A stretch of 64,000 nucleotides of DNA from Cladopsammia gracilis (Eukaryota > Cnidaria > Anthozoa > Scleractinia > Dendrophylliidae), in assembly GCA_022457155.1 (NCBI GenBank), contig JAJGOT010000927.1, positions 1 to 64,000 of the forward strand, written 5' to 3'. The notes below the pieces were generated by a model that was not told where the DNA came from, searched no databases, and worked only from the letters and a program-made list of their open reading frames with translations. Both the position numbers and the translations under genes were made by a program. Positions 40,801 to 53,730 of the stretch are shown here, one piece after another; position 1 is the stretch's first letter; each line of letters opens with the position of its first letter.

Positions 40801-42583
40801 AATGTCACGACTAATTCATACAGAAAGCTAATACAGTTAATAGCCCAGCCCCATGAAGGCTTACACTTTATTTTGCCTGTCTGGATTGTTTTCAGTCCAG
40901 ATTCAAAAAGTCAGCTTTTGAACCTCTTTACATTGGCCAAGATACCTTATTGATTGACCCTTGATTCAGTTGATAAAACCACATTTTCGTGCTCCATAAC
41001 TAATATAGGCCAAATGGAAAACTGGTTTTGAAGATTTGTAAATTAAACGAGGGTTGTTTTAAAATATTCTTAGTAAGCCGATGACTGAAATAAAATGATC
41101 GTTTTCACATTGAATGCATTGAAAAGTGTTTAAGTTTGTAATTCGACAGTCAAACGCTTCCTGTATCGCCTTCTCGGTCGGTACTTAGCTCAATTTCAGT
41201 AGTGTTTCACAACTCTTCGTCGCTGATTTTTCTTTGAAGAACAAAGCACATTAATTTCTGCCTTAATGGAGCTTTAAGTGAGAAACTATAACATGGTTTA
41301 ACTTTAAGAGACCATTTTGCACTCCGAGATACTTTTACTTTTAAATGAAGAACAAGTGTGACTTGACGATGAAATAACCCTCTCAGTGCTTTGCTACTGA
41401 TAATCTGTAGTACTTTATACTTTTTCTGTTTATAATGGTCTTTTCATAGTACTTATCAATCGTCTGAAGCGCTTTCTCCGTTTTATGGCTTTTAATATCT
41501 CCACTGCATGGTAAATGGTCTTAGGTTTGCAAACAACAAACGAATACTCAGTTATAGAGCCGAGGAGATCTTAGTTAAACACAAAGTCTGTACATGTAAA
41601 TCATAGCTTACCATTGAAGTATTTCCGCTTCTCAATTGTCTGCCGTGATTGAGGACAAAAAAGCTAAGCGATGGAAAAAAAGAAAGGCTCGTTAGATTAA
41701 CCATTAAAATTCCATTAAAAAAAACAGAAGAAAAAAATGCATACTCATACCGCAAATTTTGCTGGCTATGTTAAAAACTTAACAACAGACAATTCCCTGC
41801 TTACCAAAGGTTTGCTTCCGCAAACAAGATTCTCGTCATAACAAGTTTGTGACTAGACACAAATTAATTCTATTTTCTACCAAGTATTCCTGTTTGGTTA
41901 GAAGTCATTGCAAATAACTATACACAAATTAATGTTTTTCATAATTTTCAGTTATTATTGTAAACATTAGCTATAAATTTTTATATTTTATCTTTCAGCG
42001 CTAACTTTTAATTTTTCATCTCTATTTTATACACACGACCCCGTGTATCGTGTCTAAATTATTAAGGTTTACATAACATAACATTACATTACATTCTCTT
42101 TCTACCAAGCAATCCTTTGGCTAGAGGTCACAGCAAATATAAGAATAAAACTAGTAGAAAAATGTGAGTGTCAAAACTATCTGTGACAAACTCCAAACGC
42201 TTCGGAATTAGCTCTTCGCTTTTCTTTAAAAAGTATTAAAATACTAAATTCTACCCTAAGCAACAAGATATAACGTTAAGAGACAAATTGCAATTGTATT
42301 TCGAGATAATTTTAAATAAATGGTCCTAGTTTTGCAAACAGCAATCGAATACTCGGCTATAGAGTTGAGGAGATCTTAGTTGAACACATTAAAGTCTGTA
42401 CTAGTAAATCATAGCTTACTATTGAGGGTTCTTTGAAGTATTTCCGCTCCTTAGTTGTCTGCCGTGATTGAGGACAAAAAACTAAGCAATGGAAGAAAGA
42501 AAATGCTCGTTAGAAAAGATTAGTATTTCATTAAAGAATAAAAAAAAGAAAAATTGCATACTCACAACGCACATTTTGCTGGC
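37900..42583. other. Non-coding host sequence
   Basis: No gene is recognised. 37900-38410 matches 62616-63095. 38766-39085 shares segments with 46455-46630 (for example AATTCCCATCGAAAAATGT). 39541-39578 holds a single unit of the sequence amplified as a minisatellite at 63084. Blocks around CTCGTCA(G/T)AACAAG near 40455, 41830 and 42650 are old local duplicates of the start of the window; 41520-41850 and 42320-42650 are a recognisable tandem pair. Confidence 0.55.
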
Positions 42584-45500
42584 TATGTTAAAAACTCAAA
42601 AATTAACAATTTCCTTGTTACCAAATTTTTGCTTGCTTAAACAAGGCTCTCGTCAGAACAAGTTTGCGAACTGACTATACACAAATTAATTCTATTTTTC
42701 TACCAAGCTTCTTAGCTAGAAGTCATAGTACATAAGAGAAAAAAAAAATAGAAAAATTATAAGCACCAAAATATGTGAAAAAATCGAAACGTTTGGGGCT
42801 TTAGCTCTTCAGCTTCTGTGGATTTATTGTATCAAATGCCTCGCACCTTACGAACCTTTCAGTTGAAATAACAACATAGAAATTATACGGGGTTATATAA
42901 AAGACCTCCAAGGGATTGATGTCTTTTATTTCTTATTTGCTATTTTTTCTTTAAATGCAAAATAATTCGCAACATATCAAAATATATGATGTTAATTAAG
43001 TTTTCTATACAACCAAGGAATGAGTATTTTACCATCCGTATATAAACATTTTAAAGTACTCATAGTTGTTTTTGAATCATCTTATTTGAAATTTATCGTA
43101 ACATTACATTTGTGAAAGGTGGCACCCGATGTTCTCTTGTAAAGCTCACACAATTTAAAAGAATATCATATAAGACTGAAAAAGTCAATAAACAGTGTCC
43201 AGAGCTCTTTATGTATCATCTTGCTGTTTTTGTATCTTGTATTGCAGAGAGTTTGTAAGATTATACCAGCGGTCCAAGACAACCGTTCATTAATCAATTG
43301 ATCAAATAATCTACACTGTGAAGCAGACAAAATCAATCCTAATGATTGAATTTAATGTTGCGTTAATTCGATGTTACTAGATTGTTTTATTATACGAGGT
43401 TTTGTTGAGGATTCATGACTTTCTTCATTGCAACAGAAGCCGTGGTTACAACTGAATTTATCTTCAAACTGACATAACTACATTTTTAATCATCCTTCAG
43501 TAACATACATAACATACGAGTGAACTAACCATCATTTTGCACTGACTTACAATGTAATTATTCAGCCCACAGAATGAAGGTGAAGACCTTCGTCATTTTG
43601 TTTACAGCCGAGAAAGACACAGATTCGTCGCGATTCATACTTTAAACAAAGCGCTTACCAAATTAGCCTAATATTTCGTTTTCACTCGTTTTGTTGTACC
43701 CCCACAGTTACTCTGCCTGTGAAAATGTTCTAAATTATCGGATACAAGAAGAACAAACAGAGAAGAACGTATTGTTTACAAAGTGCAAAGCACGATAATT
43801 CTAATTAGTATCGATTATCAGGAGTCATGCATCAGTTCGAATTATTGAAAATGACATTAAAAAGCGGAAAACTACCAAGGTATTCTCGGCTGCATAAAAT
43901 TGTTTCTACTGCATTATGCTATTATTGTATTTTCAAGCCGACATAAAACTAAGATATGTTGTAATGTATAGTTTTGGACATCTTTAGAGCTGCTTATTCT
44001 CGAAAATCTATGCAATAAGACCAGGCTTAAAACAAAATCAAGTAAAAGCTATTAAATAATACCTGTTGTCATAGATTTTTCCGCGTAAATATTGATATTT
44101 TCATTGATCATTCAGCGCTCTTATCCTACCATGTTTTACAATAGGGTGATCAGTTTAGTGTACCTATACGGTAAGCCAGTAAAGTCACCAAAGGAGAATT
44201 GTTGACAAATTATTGTAAAAAATTCGAGTTGTCGGGGTACGCGTTATCGGGTATTGCACACTCGCCTTAACTTACCATTGAAACCATTTCGAATCTCGAA
44301 CTATACCGAAATTCGTAACCAATACGAAAATCGGAATTTTGTTTTACGAATGGCGGGCCATACCACTGGGTATAATTGTTGGTTTGTTGATCAATACAAT
44401 TTAGTTAGAGTTCTATCGAGGTTTCAAGTTATCGGGTTTGTGTATAGTTTATATACATGTATTGTATTTCACACTCGTCTCAACTGACCGTTGCAACTTC
44501 CTGTCTGATCTTTGATGCCGCTGGTTTTGTTCGGTTGTTGGTGCATGCTGTTGATCGCTAAAATTCAGATCACACTGACAGTAATCAGGACAACATCCGA
44601 GGCGATCCGGAACAACAGAGACTGAAAACGAAATATAAAAAAAAAAACGAAACATAATGAGCAATTAATATTATTTACGGAAACATGAATATATTTTGAA
44701 TGATATGAATTAGTCTCCTTACGATTTCGTTTTACGGACCCCGTTTTGTATATTTTATAACATTCGTCATTTAATATAACATGATGAACTAAGATATGGA
44801 GTGCAACTCTACTCAGTGTACTTTTTATTTATACCAGAAGAATGCGTCATTCTGTTCACAATGCCCCAAACTGGATTTTACTTGACTAATTATAAGCGTC
44901 TAGGATATGTTTTGGAATTGAATCAGTGAACACTTTATGGGTTTGCCACGTAGACTTTTTTCACAGTTACTGAAAATCTGCCGACGGACAGTGTTAGGCG
45001 GCTGTGTAATGTTTAAACGACAAAATTTCAGATAGAAATCGGAGAAATTTACTTTGGTACTCTTGCAGTTCACTTTTAGTAAATAAATAAAATTAAAATT
45101 AGAAATGAATTTTAATAAATGCTATATTCGTACCCTTTCTACCGTTCGCCAAAGAAAGCGTTCTTACCTCCAAAAGTCCTCTAAGGTCTTCTTACTGATA
45201 ATACAAAGTACTGTTGAGAATATCTTGTCATATTAAACTTAGATCTGATTAATACTGGTACCGCTCAATAGAAATTCGCGATCAGTAATTTTTCATTTAA
45301 GATTCGTGTTCTGTCTATTTTGATTTTATTAACTGTCATATTGCATCGTATTCAATTGTTCATTGCTGGCATTTTTGCAAACGTTTTATGACATTTCATT
45401 TGACTCTTCTTGCATTTTTAAAAGAGATGATAATTTTCGTTTTTGTGTGTCATCTAAAACAACGAAGTAAGATCTTTATTTTGAGATAAATATGACCACG

Positions 45501-45937
45501 TTTAACAATGGAGTTTGTTTAGTACCGCAATTCAACCAAAATTAAGGTTTATTAGTTTTAGAAAAAAAATCAACAGTCTTCGTTCTATAAACGAGTTTCC
45601 ATAATCAACGCTGCTAAAGCCTAGTTTCTATAGGATCGTTCCGATCGTTTCAAAAATTATCGAGACCGAGAAGTTCGCTGGTTTCGATATGTTCGCTTCT
45701 GTCGCTGAAAGAGGCTGAGCGCGCGGCCGTCAGCAAAATTCCTGGGTCCGACAACAGACTTGTGAACAAAATGGCGGATTTTAATCGAAGAGCGATTTTC
45801 TCTTTTTCAGATATATGCAGTGCGAATGGTTTTGTATTTCTTTTCTGCTTCGGCCGCGTCAATGTCGAATTTTTCTGCTGTCTTTCGTAAACAATTTAAC
45901 GTTGTATACTTGCTTTTGCATTCTTTAGAACCTCCTC
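42584..45937. repeat. Host segmental duplication, copy 2 (Polinton-free)
   Basis: Collinear with 1-979 plus 19874-22480. The uninterrupted Polinton target is at about 43357-43364, where TTTAATGTTG runs directly into CGTTAATTCGATGTT. No gene is recognised. It ends where the LTR of the Gypsy-like element begins. Confidence 0.82.
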
Positions 45938-46153
45938 TGTTGTAATACGATATTACATATTCAGAAGCGTGCCGACGATTGTTATTCCCAATACGGAACA
46001 TTCTTTGTTCGTATTATTATTAGCTGTTGTTCGCGCTGGAATTAGTATTCATATTGCAGTGCAACTTTGGAGTTGAAACCGTTAGGACGCGGAATAAACT
46101 TAAAAGTTGTCTTGTCAGGATATTTCTTCAATTCATGCCGAAAGCGGACAACA
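45938..46153 (+). repeat. Probable 5' LTR of the Gypsy-like element
   Basis: Starts TGTTG at the host junction and ends CAACA, giving inverted TG...CA ends (about 216 bp). A primer-site-like TGGTGTCAGGAG begins at 46165, 11 bases on. With no 3' LTR to compare, the end is inferred. Confidence 0.6.
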
Positions 46154-46279
46154 CATGAGAAATTATGGTGTCAGGAGTAAAAGTTTAATCTACGAACTGG
46201 AAGCCGAATACGTTCATCATTAATCGACGATCGCAGCGTTCGTGAGAATAATTTTGTGTTCACAGACCACAAGTTCACC

Positions 46280-48303
46280 ATGGAAGTTCTTGCGAAAGGA
46301 CCAATTTTAGAGTGGACAAACGACGGAAAACCTCCCGAACGTTTCCTAGAATGAAACAAGAGGCTAGCTGGTAGCCTGTACTCATGCTCTTGCATTTTAT
46401 GGTTTATTTTAACTAGGTCACGCGCCCCTTCCCTCTCAACGAATTTTGCGTGACATGTAAGTCTTGTTTTGTTTACATACTAGATATCATTATTACGACT
46501 TAATTTACAACTGAATTTAAACATGTTTTATAAGCATTTATCTAAATCTAGCGACAACACAAAGAAAAATTCAATCACAAATTGATATCAACATAAATTC
46601 CCATCGAAAAATGTGATTTCTTTTCCGGTGAAGACCAAATGCCAGTGGCTTGACTCGGCTATTTTGAAAACAAGAACGTGATTACGGGCACGGCGAAATC
46701 ACGAGGTCGCATTTCAACCAATCAGACCAGTGAAAGTCCTCCCGCGGGATACGGGAAACTTTAAAAAAACAAGCAATTTGTGACTACAAAAAGCGGGACT
46801 CATGCCGCTATGCGGATGAATAAAAAGGTGTCCATTTCATGTAGAGGTTTGAAGATGACCAAGACAGATCCCGAGTTCATGTGTTTGTGCATTTACCAGT
46901 GGTCAGGTCAGCGTGGACAGAACATTCTTGACAAGGCTACATTGTCAGAAGATGATCGCAAGAAGTGGGAAAATCATCTCGAAAAGGTGGAAGAATATTG
47001 CAAACCTAGATGCAGCAAACTCGTCGCGGCTACTCAGTACAAGATGCTCGTACAAGGTGGCATGGAGTTACCAGAGTACATTGAAAAATGCAGGCAAATC
47101 ACTGATGCATGTGGATGGCCAGAAGACGCGAAGGACATGGCTCTCAGGAACGCTATTCTCCTAGGTCTAAAGAATCCAAAAGTTTATCAAAAGTGCTTAG
47201 ACGAAGACCAGGAATCGCTTACCGCCGAACGAGTGATCGAAGTTCCAACTCTCATATACAATAGCCATTGTCAAAGATCAATTATGCAGACTCTTAGTAT
47301 TGCAACGGCTGCAGCCACAGCCATCCAACGAGGACCAACAGAAGTACACAAAGTACAAATGAAGCATCAAAAAGGTGGAAGATCGACAGAGGGGCTAAAC
47401 AAAGGCAAAACTCCAAAAAGCAAAGGACCGGAGGGAACCATGAGGCAAACCTGTTACTGTTGCGGTGCTAAGCCTGCTCATGCCAGGTCCGAGTGTCCAG
47501 CCAAGGATGCTATGTGCTATAGATGTGGAAAGAAGGGCCACTATGGAAAATGTTGTAAGAGCAAAGCTTCTAAACAAGGCGGATCCGAGGAGCACAAGCA
47601 AGCTCAAGTGCATGGCCTGCTGACCCAACCAGAGACCAGAGTTAGCCAGTTGCCAGCTCACATCCCATTGCCAGCGTACTACACAGTGCCAGGGCCAAGT
47701 CTAGAGCCACAGTCAAATTACCCAGCAATGTTTCACCATATTCAGTCTTTCCACATAAAGAGCATTTATGACACCTCTAACAAGCACATCAAGCCGCTTT
47801 GGTTGAGTGCAGCGAATGGAGGAACCGTACATCAGATCGAGTGTGAGATCGACTCAGGTGCAGGTTGTAATGTGATGCCTTTATATTTGCACGAGTCACT
47901 ATTTGGCGATAAGGAGCTTATGCCCACTTCTGTTCAAATCTTCGGATACGGAGAATCTCCAGTAGCAAACCTCGGAGCGTGCACAATTGCGATTCATACT
48001 GGTGATAGACAACAGCCACAGATGGCGACTTGCCAAGTGACTGATAATCGAGGGTATCTCATCATAGGCAGAGAAACAGCCCAGCAAGTCGGATACATTG
48101 CCTTTCCAGAGGTGACTCCGCCCTCTTTAAGCGGTACACCACAAATCCATACGAGTGTTAACGCCCTACGACCAAATTCCATTAAGGTCAACAAGCCTAC
48201 GTGTGACGTGTTGGACGATGCTGTCATCCTTAATGGAAAGAGACACTGTCTGCCCATCACAAAGGAGTACGTGTTATCGGAATTCAAAGATAATTATATT
48301 TGA
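46280..48303 (+). pseudogene. gag-protease of the Gypsy-like element
   Basis: An ATG in good context (CACCATGG, 46280) opens gag but meets TGA at 46352 where a Trp codon is expected. About 46400-46770 is foreign host-like sequence. From 46780 a frame of 507 codons covers the rest of gag and two zinc knuckles (47455-47560; the second is a regular CX2CX4HX4C, the first has one extra residue). The aspartic protease follows, with IDSGAGCN and a later YLIIGRE. The protease is intact; the gag start is not. Confidence 0.8.
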
Positions 48304-49827
48304 AGGCATAGGAAAGCTACCAGGGAGCAAGTACCACATTCAGCTCAAGCCAGACGCACGACCTGTACAACACTCACCTCGAGCAGTACCTGAAAAGAAG
48401 AAAGATTATACAGTTCAGGAATCATTGAACCAGTTCAGGGACACACAGACTGGATCAATAGCGTCGTTCCTGTCTCTAAGCCTGACGGATCAATTCGACT
48501 ATGTCTAGATCCAAAAGACCTCAACAAGAGCATCAAAAGGAACCAGTACTACACGAAGACCATCGATGAAGCTGGCGCTGAACTCCACGGTGGGAAATAT
48601 ATTACGCTTGTTGATGCCAGATCAGGCTATTGGATGGTAGAATTAGACAATGAAAGCTCGCTTCTTACTACCTTCAACACTCCATGGGAGAAAAACAAGT
48701 GGCCCTGACTTCCTTTTGGTCTTAAAGTCAGCGCAGATGTATTTCAAGAGAGGCTGAATGCAGTCCTTAAAGAAGTGAAAGGAATCACGGGATGCATTGA
48801 CGACAACCTCACGAGAGGGGTAGATTCCAAGGATCATGATGTGAACCTACTTCAGCTGCTCGAAACGGCACGAATGAACGGGATTAAGTTCAATCCAAAG
48901 AAGCTGCAGTTTAAAACAACTGAGTGCGAGTTCTTCGGACAAACCATCAAATCAGAAGGCATGAAGATCGACGACAAAAAGGTTGAAGCCATCAAGCAGA
49001 TGAAAGCACCTAAGGACAGGAAAGGTCTACAGAGTTTCCAGGGAATGGTCAATTATTTGAAGCGCTACTCAGCCAAGTTGACGAGACTGTTCGAACCACT
49101 CAAACCGTTGCTTCGGGAAGGAACGGAATGGACCTGGGACTCTACCCATCAAGATGCCTTCGATGCCATCAAAGAAGAGCTCTCCAGGACCCCAGTGCTC
49201 GCGTACTTTGACCGTAAAGCAAAACACATTATTCAGACGGACGCTTCCATGAAAGGATTGTGTGCCGTATTGCTACAAGAGGGAAAGCCAGTGATCTATG
49301 TACCCAGAACCCTCACCCCCGCTGAGGGACGCTATTCCAACATCGAGAGAGAATTGCTAGAAGTGGTGTTCGCCAAAGAGAGGCTTCACAACTATGTGTA
49401 TGGTGAGCCAGTCAGAGTTCAAACAGATCACAAACCTCTGGAGATGATTTGGAAGAAGAGTATTGCCACTGCCAGCCCGAGACTTCAACGACTTCTTCTG
49501 AGGCTTGCAAGATACGAAATTCAATTAGAGTACATCTGTGGGAAGGACAACTCAGTTGCAGACGCCCTAAGTCGAGTCGACCCTCTCAATCCAAAGCCTA
49601 TGGACTGGAAGCAGATTCAAGTGCATCACATTACTTTAACTGTCCCGGCGACAGACAACCGACTTGACAGAACCAGAGTTGCCACCACTGCTGATCCAGG
49701 CATTACATCTTTCACGGTTGGCCGCTTCAGAAGCAGCAACTCCCAGAACGAGTGCAGCATTACTGGAATTATCGCGAGGAGCTTGCAGTTGAAGATGGCC
49801 CGATATTCAAAGCTCATCGACTTGTGA
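48304..49827 (+). pseudogene. Reverse transcriptase and RNase H of the Gypsy-like element
   Basis: RT motifs lie in changing frames with stops between 48304 and 48775, including TLVDARSGYW-type palm sequence near 48610 and a TGA near 48708. The catalytic box reads GCIDDN, keeping the two Asp but not the usual aromatic. From 48775 one frame holds connection and RNase H (QTDASMKGL, then NIERELLEVV, QTDHKP and VADALSR). The frame at 48775 has no ATG and is not independent. Confidence 0.8.
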
Positions 49828-50418
49828 TTCCAACCTCACTAAGAGCAGAGTATCTAAAGGATCTTCATGCGGGCCATTTAGGGGAGGAGAAACCCCTGTT
49901 GAGAGCACGTGAGACAGTCTTTTGGCCTGGGATCTCGGATGATGTGAGAAATGCAGTTAAGTTATGTGACATATGCCAAAAAAAAACAAGCTTGGAGTCG
50001 ACATATTCGAGCATCGTTCTCACCATTACCTGCTAGTCGCCGACTACTTCATCAAGTTCCCTGTTGTAAAGAAACTGATAAATCAGACGGCGTGTCACGT
50101 GATTAGTCTTCTCAAGACAATATTTAAAGAATGTGGGGTACCAGCAACGGTGTACACCGATCAAGGAACTCAATTCACGTCCCAAGAGTTTAAGGAGCTT
50201 GCTCTCCAGTACAGATTCGAAGTGCAATACTCTAGCCCAAGGTATCCTCAATCAAATGGTTTCATTGAAGCCGTGGTTAAAGTCGTAAAGAGCATCATTG
50301 AGAAGGCAGAAGAGTCGGGATCTGATCCACATCTTGCAATGCTGATCTACCGCGCGACCTCAATCAGGCCAGGTCAACTCAGCCCAGGAGAGTTGCTCAC
50401 CCAGCGGAAATACGGAGC
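49752..50418 (+). pseudogene. Integrase of the Gypsy-like element (5' part)
   Basis: The zinc-binding H-H-C-C part (HAGHLGEEKP ... CDICQKK) lies at about 49865-49985. After a frame change near 49980-49990 comes the core with LLVADYF, YTDQGTQF and NGFIEAV, the three catalytic acidic positions. The frame is cut at 50418 by the inserted element and continues at 55456 after the 5-bp duplication GGAGC. Confidence 0.8.
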
Positions 50419-50584
50419 GCCAGTAATGAGGAAAGGACAACCCGAAACAGCGGACGTACATGTAACTCCAAACGGTTTATTAAACAACAGTAACAATTAA
50501 CAACTCGGCAATATGGCGACCGAGAACACGAGGGCGAGAGAGCGAGAACATGATACGCATGCGCGGATAACATTGCACGCTGGC
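50419..50584 (-). repeat. LTR (3' LTR of the minus-strand element)
   Basis: 166 bp, with ends GCCAG...CTGGC rather than TG...CA. Differs from the other LTR at two bases by eye. Confidence 0.88.
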
Positions 50585-50767
50585 GCAACCTCTTCTCTTT
50601 TTTTAACAAAACTAGAACTAAGTCTACAATGGCTGCGGCCAGCAAGCGAATAGTGATTTAGAAACAATAATTGTTAACAGTTCTATAATAGAAGCAATGT
50701 CTCTGAAATGAGTGTCCAGGTGAAAGAGTAACTAATTTCACAGTTCATAACAATCTTGCAAGGCACG

Positions 50768-51601
50768 CTAGTCCAGTATGTAATCCTGGAGATGCTTTGG
50801 GGGTCTGCAGGTTCGTTTAGGTCTGGGCTCTGAGGTAGCAGGGTCGGGAAAATCCGGTGTGAGGAGCGGAGGAGAGGTGGGAACTTGCGTTAAGACGGGG
50901 CTTGTATCATCTGAAGTGCCAACATCCGCGTGGTCAGATTGGCATGGGGAGGGAACTGACAGGTGCGGGCTGTGAGGGCGTAGGAGGTCCTGAGGAGCGG
51001 AGAGTGGCTGAAAAGGTAAAGATGGTTCAGAGGAATTGTCGCATGCGTCATAATCATGAGCAGGAGAAATTAACGGTTGAACCACAGTCGGGATGGTGGT
51101 TGGTACACTGTAGCACTCCGCTAGCTTGACTTTATACGACGTAGCGCGCAGCTGGGAGCCAGAGAACTTCTTAATGAAACACAACTCTACATCAATACTC
51201 ACGATAATATACCGGTCGCGGGGCCTTGATTTATCTCGGTCTGCTTTCACGTATACGAGGTCTCCAACTTGTAGGGGGATCATGGAGGGGGATGGGCCGT
51301 GGCCGCCTTTTGCTTGTTCACTGAACGGATGGTTGATTTGGCTATCCCTGTGCTTCTCCGTTATGTGTTTTAGGTCAGAATGAGGGATTTGTTCGTTGGA
51401 GAACTGATTACGTTGTGTCCAAAGCTCACGGGAAGAGAGACCTTGGTTGCGGAGTCGGGCGTTTAAACGAGCAGTGCTCATATCAAGAGCAAAAAAGTGA
51501 CGTTGCACGACCATGAGGAGTTGGTGCTTAGAGGGATGGTCTAGTTTGACGTGAAGGGCAGTAAGTAGACCATCGAGTACGGGACGTGGGACAACGATCA
51601 A
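50768..51601 (-). pseudogene. Integrase remnant lacking the catalytic core
   Basis: The frame opens with part of the N-terminal zinc domain (HVKLDHPSKHQLL) and then passes within about 15 residues to C-terminal sequence (GLSSRELWTQRNQF, LQVGDLVYVKADRDKSRPRD), followed by a Pro/Ser-rich tail ending RPPKHLQDYILD. The D,D,E core and the two zinc-binding Cys are absent, so several hundred bases were deleted near 51480. It starts with TTG just after the pol stop. A run of seven G on the plus strand (51607-51613) is the likely site of the shift from pol. Confidence 0.8.
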
Positions 51602-51602
51602 C

Positions 51603-53730
51603 TCAGTGGGGGGGCGTCAGCGGTTGAGAACGATGGACGACTAGCAGGCCATCTTTAGATACAGAGGTGACATTCAGATAGCGCTTCACATCTCTGATGT
51701 TAGTCAGTTTCTTAGATGGTCTGGTGCCTTGTTTCAAGTGTGCGCAAACACGACGTAGATCGGGGCACTCGTTCTGGACGTTGAACCATGCAGATCTGCT
51801 AGTAAAAGGTAGGCGCTTGACGTTGTCTAAGATTTCTTGAACAGAGGTACCGCGTACAACTGAATTCTCTGTCTCGTGTATGAAGGAGCAGATTTGACAA
51901 TGGTGTTCGTTGCAGTCAGGAGCATTTCGGCTGGCAAAGTCAGATGGTAAATTGGCATTGCCGGCAAGGTGTTGAAGACTAACTTGATATCTGCTGACGG
52001 TAGTCAGGAAGGAGGTGACGCGTGGGCTTGCAGAGAATTCTCCTCTGTAAAGTTTGTTTATTGCCTGAACACAAGGCTGGCTATCAGTTAGGACACAGGC
52101 GCGGTGTTTGGACTGAATGATGAAAGGACTATAATGCTTAACGGCAGCTGCGATGCTCAGCGCTTCGACTTCACAGGGTAACCATGTAACTTGGTGCTTG
52201 CGTAAATTTGCGCTGTAGAAGCCCGCTAGGTGCAGATGGTCGTTGCGAGTAACGTACAAAGTAGCTCCAAGGCCACGCTTGGTAACCGAACCATCAGTCA
52301 CGATCCAAAGTTGGTCGGAGGGACGGGGGAGAACGATAGACTTGTGTAGGTTAAGGGCTTCTTGAGCAGCGGTAAACTTCCGGCGGAGATGGTCGTCCCA
52401 CTGAAGTACATCATGTGATTGGAGGCTGGATATTGACGACTCGAGTGGGTCGATGAGTAGAGAGCAGTGGGGTACAACACGGCTAAGAACCTTATAGGCG
52501 CCGATGAAGGAACGCAACCCTTTTACGGTTGTGGGGGATGGGCAGTTGGTGAGTGTGGCGATGCGATGAGGGCTCGCCGAGAGTGTGCCCTGTGACCAGA
52601 TCCAACCCAAGACTGTGGTGGATTTGGGACAGATGACGGTTTTGGCGGCAGACAATCTAAGATTGCAGCGGCTGAGAGCCTCGAGTATGCGTGACCAGTT
52701 AGAGATGAGCTCTTGTGGAGTGTCGCCTCCGCAGTAAAGATCATCGGCTAGTTTTGCTGCGAATCCTTCCTGAATGAAGTCGCCGAGCACACGGCACATT
52801 AACTCTTCTAGTGAAGTCTCAGACACAAGCATTCCCATGGCTGATCTGGTGTACACTCTGATGCCGCGAAACGGGGTTGCAACGCCACAATATTTCATTG
52901 AAGCCTTTGATAGTGGTATTTGGTAGAAGGCACGCGTGAAGTCAGACTTAATGATGTATTTCCATGGAGCAATGGTGCGAAGAGTAGAGTCAACGTCCGG
53001 CATCAGCGACGGTTGAGGTTTGGAGTACCGACCTACATCTGCAAAGGCCGTAACAAGACGAAATCCACCGGATGGTTTTTTGACAAGAAAGGATGGATTT
53101 AGGTATTCGACAGTGACTCCAACGTCCTCGGGACGGCGGAAGACTTGACAACGTTCTAGTTCATCGAACTTCTCTTGTAACTCGACAAGCTTGTCGCGGG
53201 AGTATTGGGGAACACGGCCCTTGCGTTGTGGGGGTTGTACAGGACCCATGTTGACGGTAGCTTCGATGGGGCCAGCAGCACCATTGTAGCCTACGACTGT
53301 GGGGTTAAAGACATCATCGTAGGTCTGGAGTACTAAACGGAATTGGTTGCGAACGCTTTCGGGTACGATATGATCAGGGTCAACGGTAACTGCGTCTGAG
53401 AAAAAGCCGGGCTGAGGTTGGGTGTCTCTGTTGTTGAAGGGAGGTAACGGGGGTTCTACAGGAGCAGACGCTGAGTCTAAGGTGGTGGTGTGACGCACTT
53501 GGCAGAAGTGCTCATGGATTGTCCGTGGCTCATTGGTGTTGTTGACTGTGCGAACTTTGTGGGCTACTGCTTCAACAATGTGAGGCTGAGGCCAGAGTTG
53601 CGCAACCTTGGAACACTGGTTGGATGGAGCGTCGGTGCGTGCCTCTATAGCCAAGGTACAGTCAGGGCCAAAGTCAGGGGGTAAGATTGGGTGCGGCGAA
53701 CCGCGTGGGCCTAGGCGCTGATATTTGCAT
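51603..53730 (-). CDS. pol: Reverse transcriptase and RNase H of the nested LTR element
   Basis: One long frame without a good ATG, open from about 53730 and overlapping the gag-protease stop in the -1 frame, so it is expressed as a gag-pol product. [41 protein letters not shown] and the catalytic LADDLY (the two Asp kept). The thumb and connection follow with [16 protein letters not shown]. RNase [34 protein letters not shown] and LPSDFASRN. It ends LTPPH at a G7 run where the frame breaks before the integrase. The whole RT/RNase H part is open. Confidence 0.88.

Noticed and set aside
48775..49827. Independent 350-codon gene
   Set aside because: It starts at GTG inside the RT palm and is the RT/RNase H continuation of the decayed Gypsy-like element.
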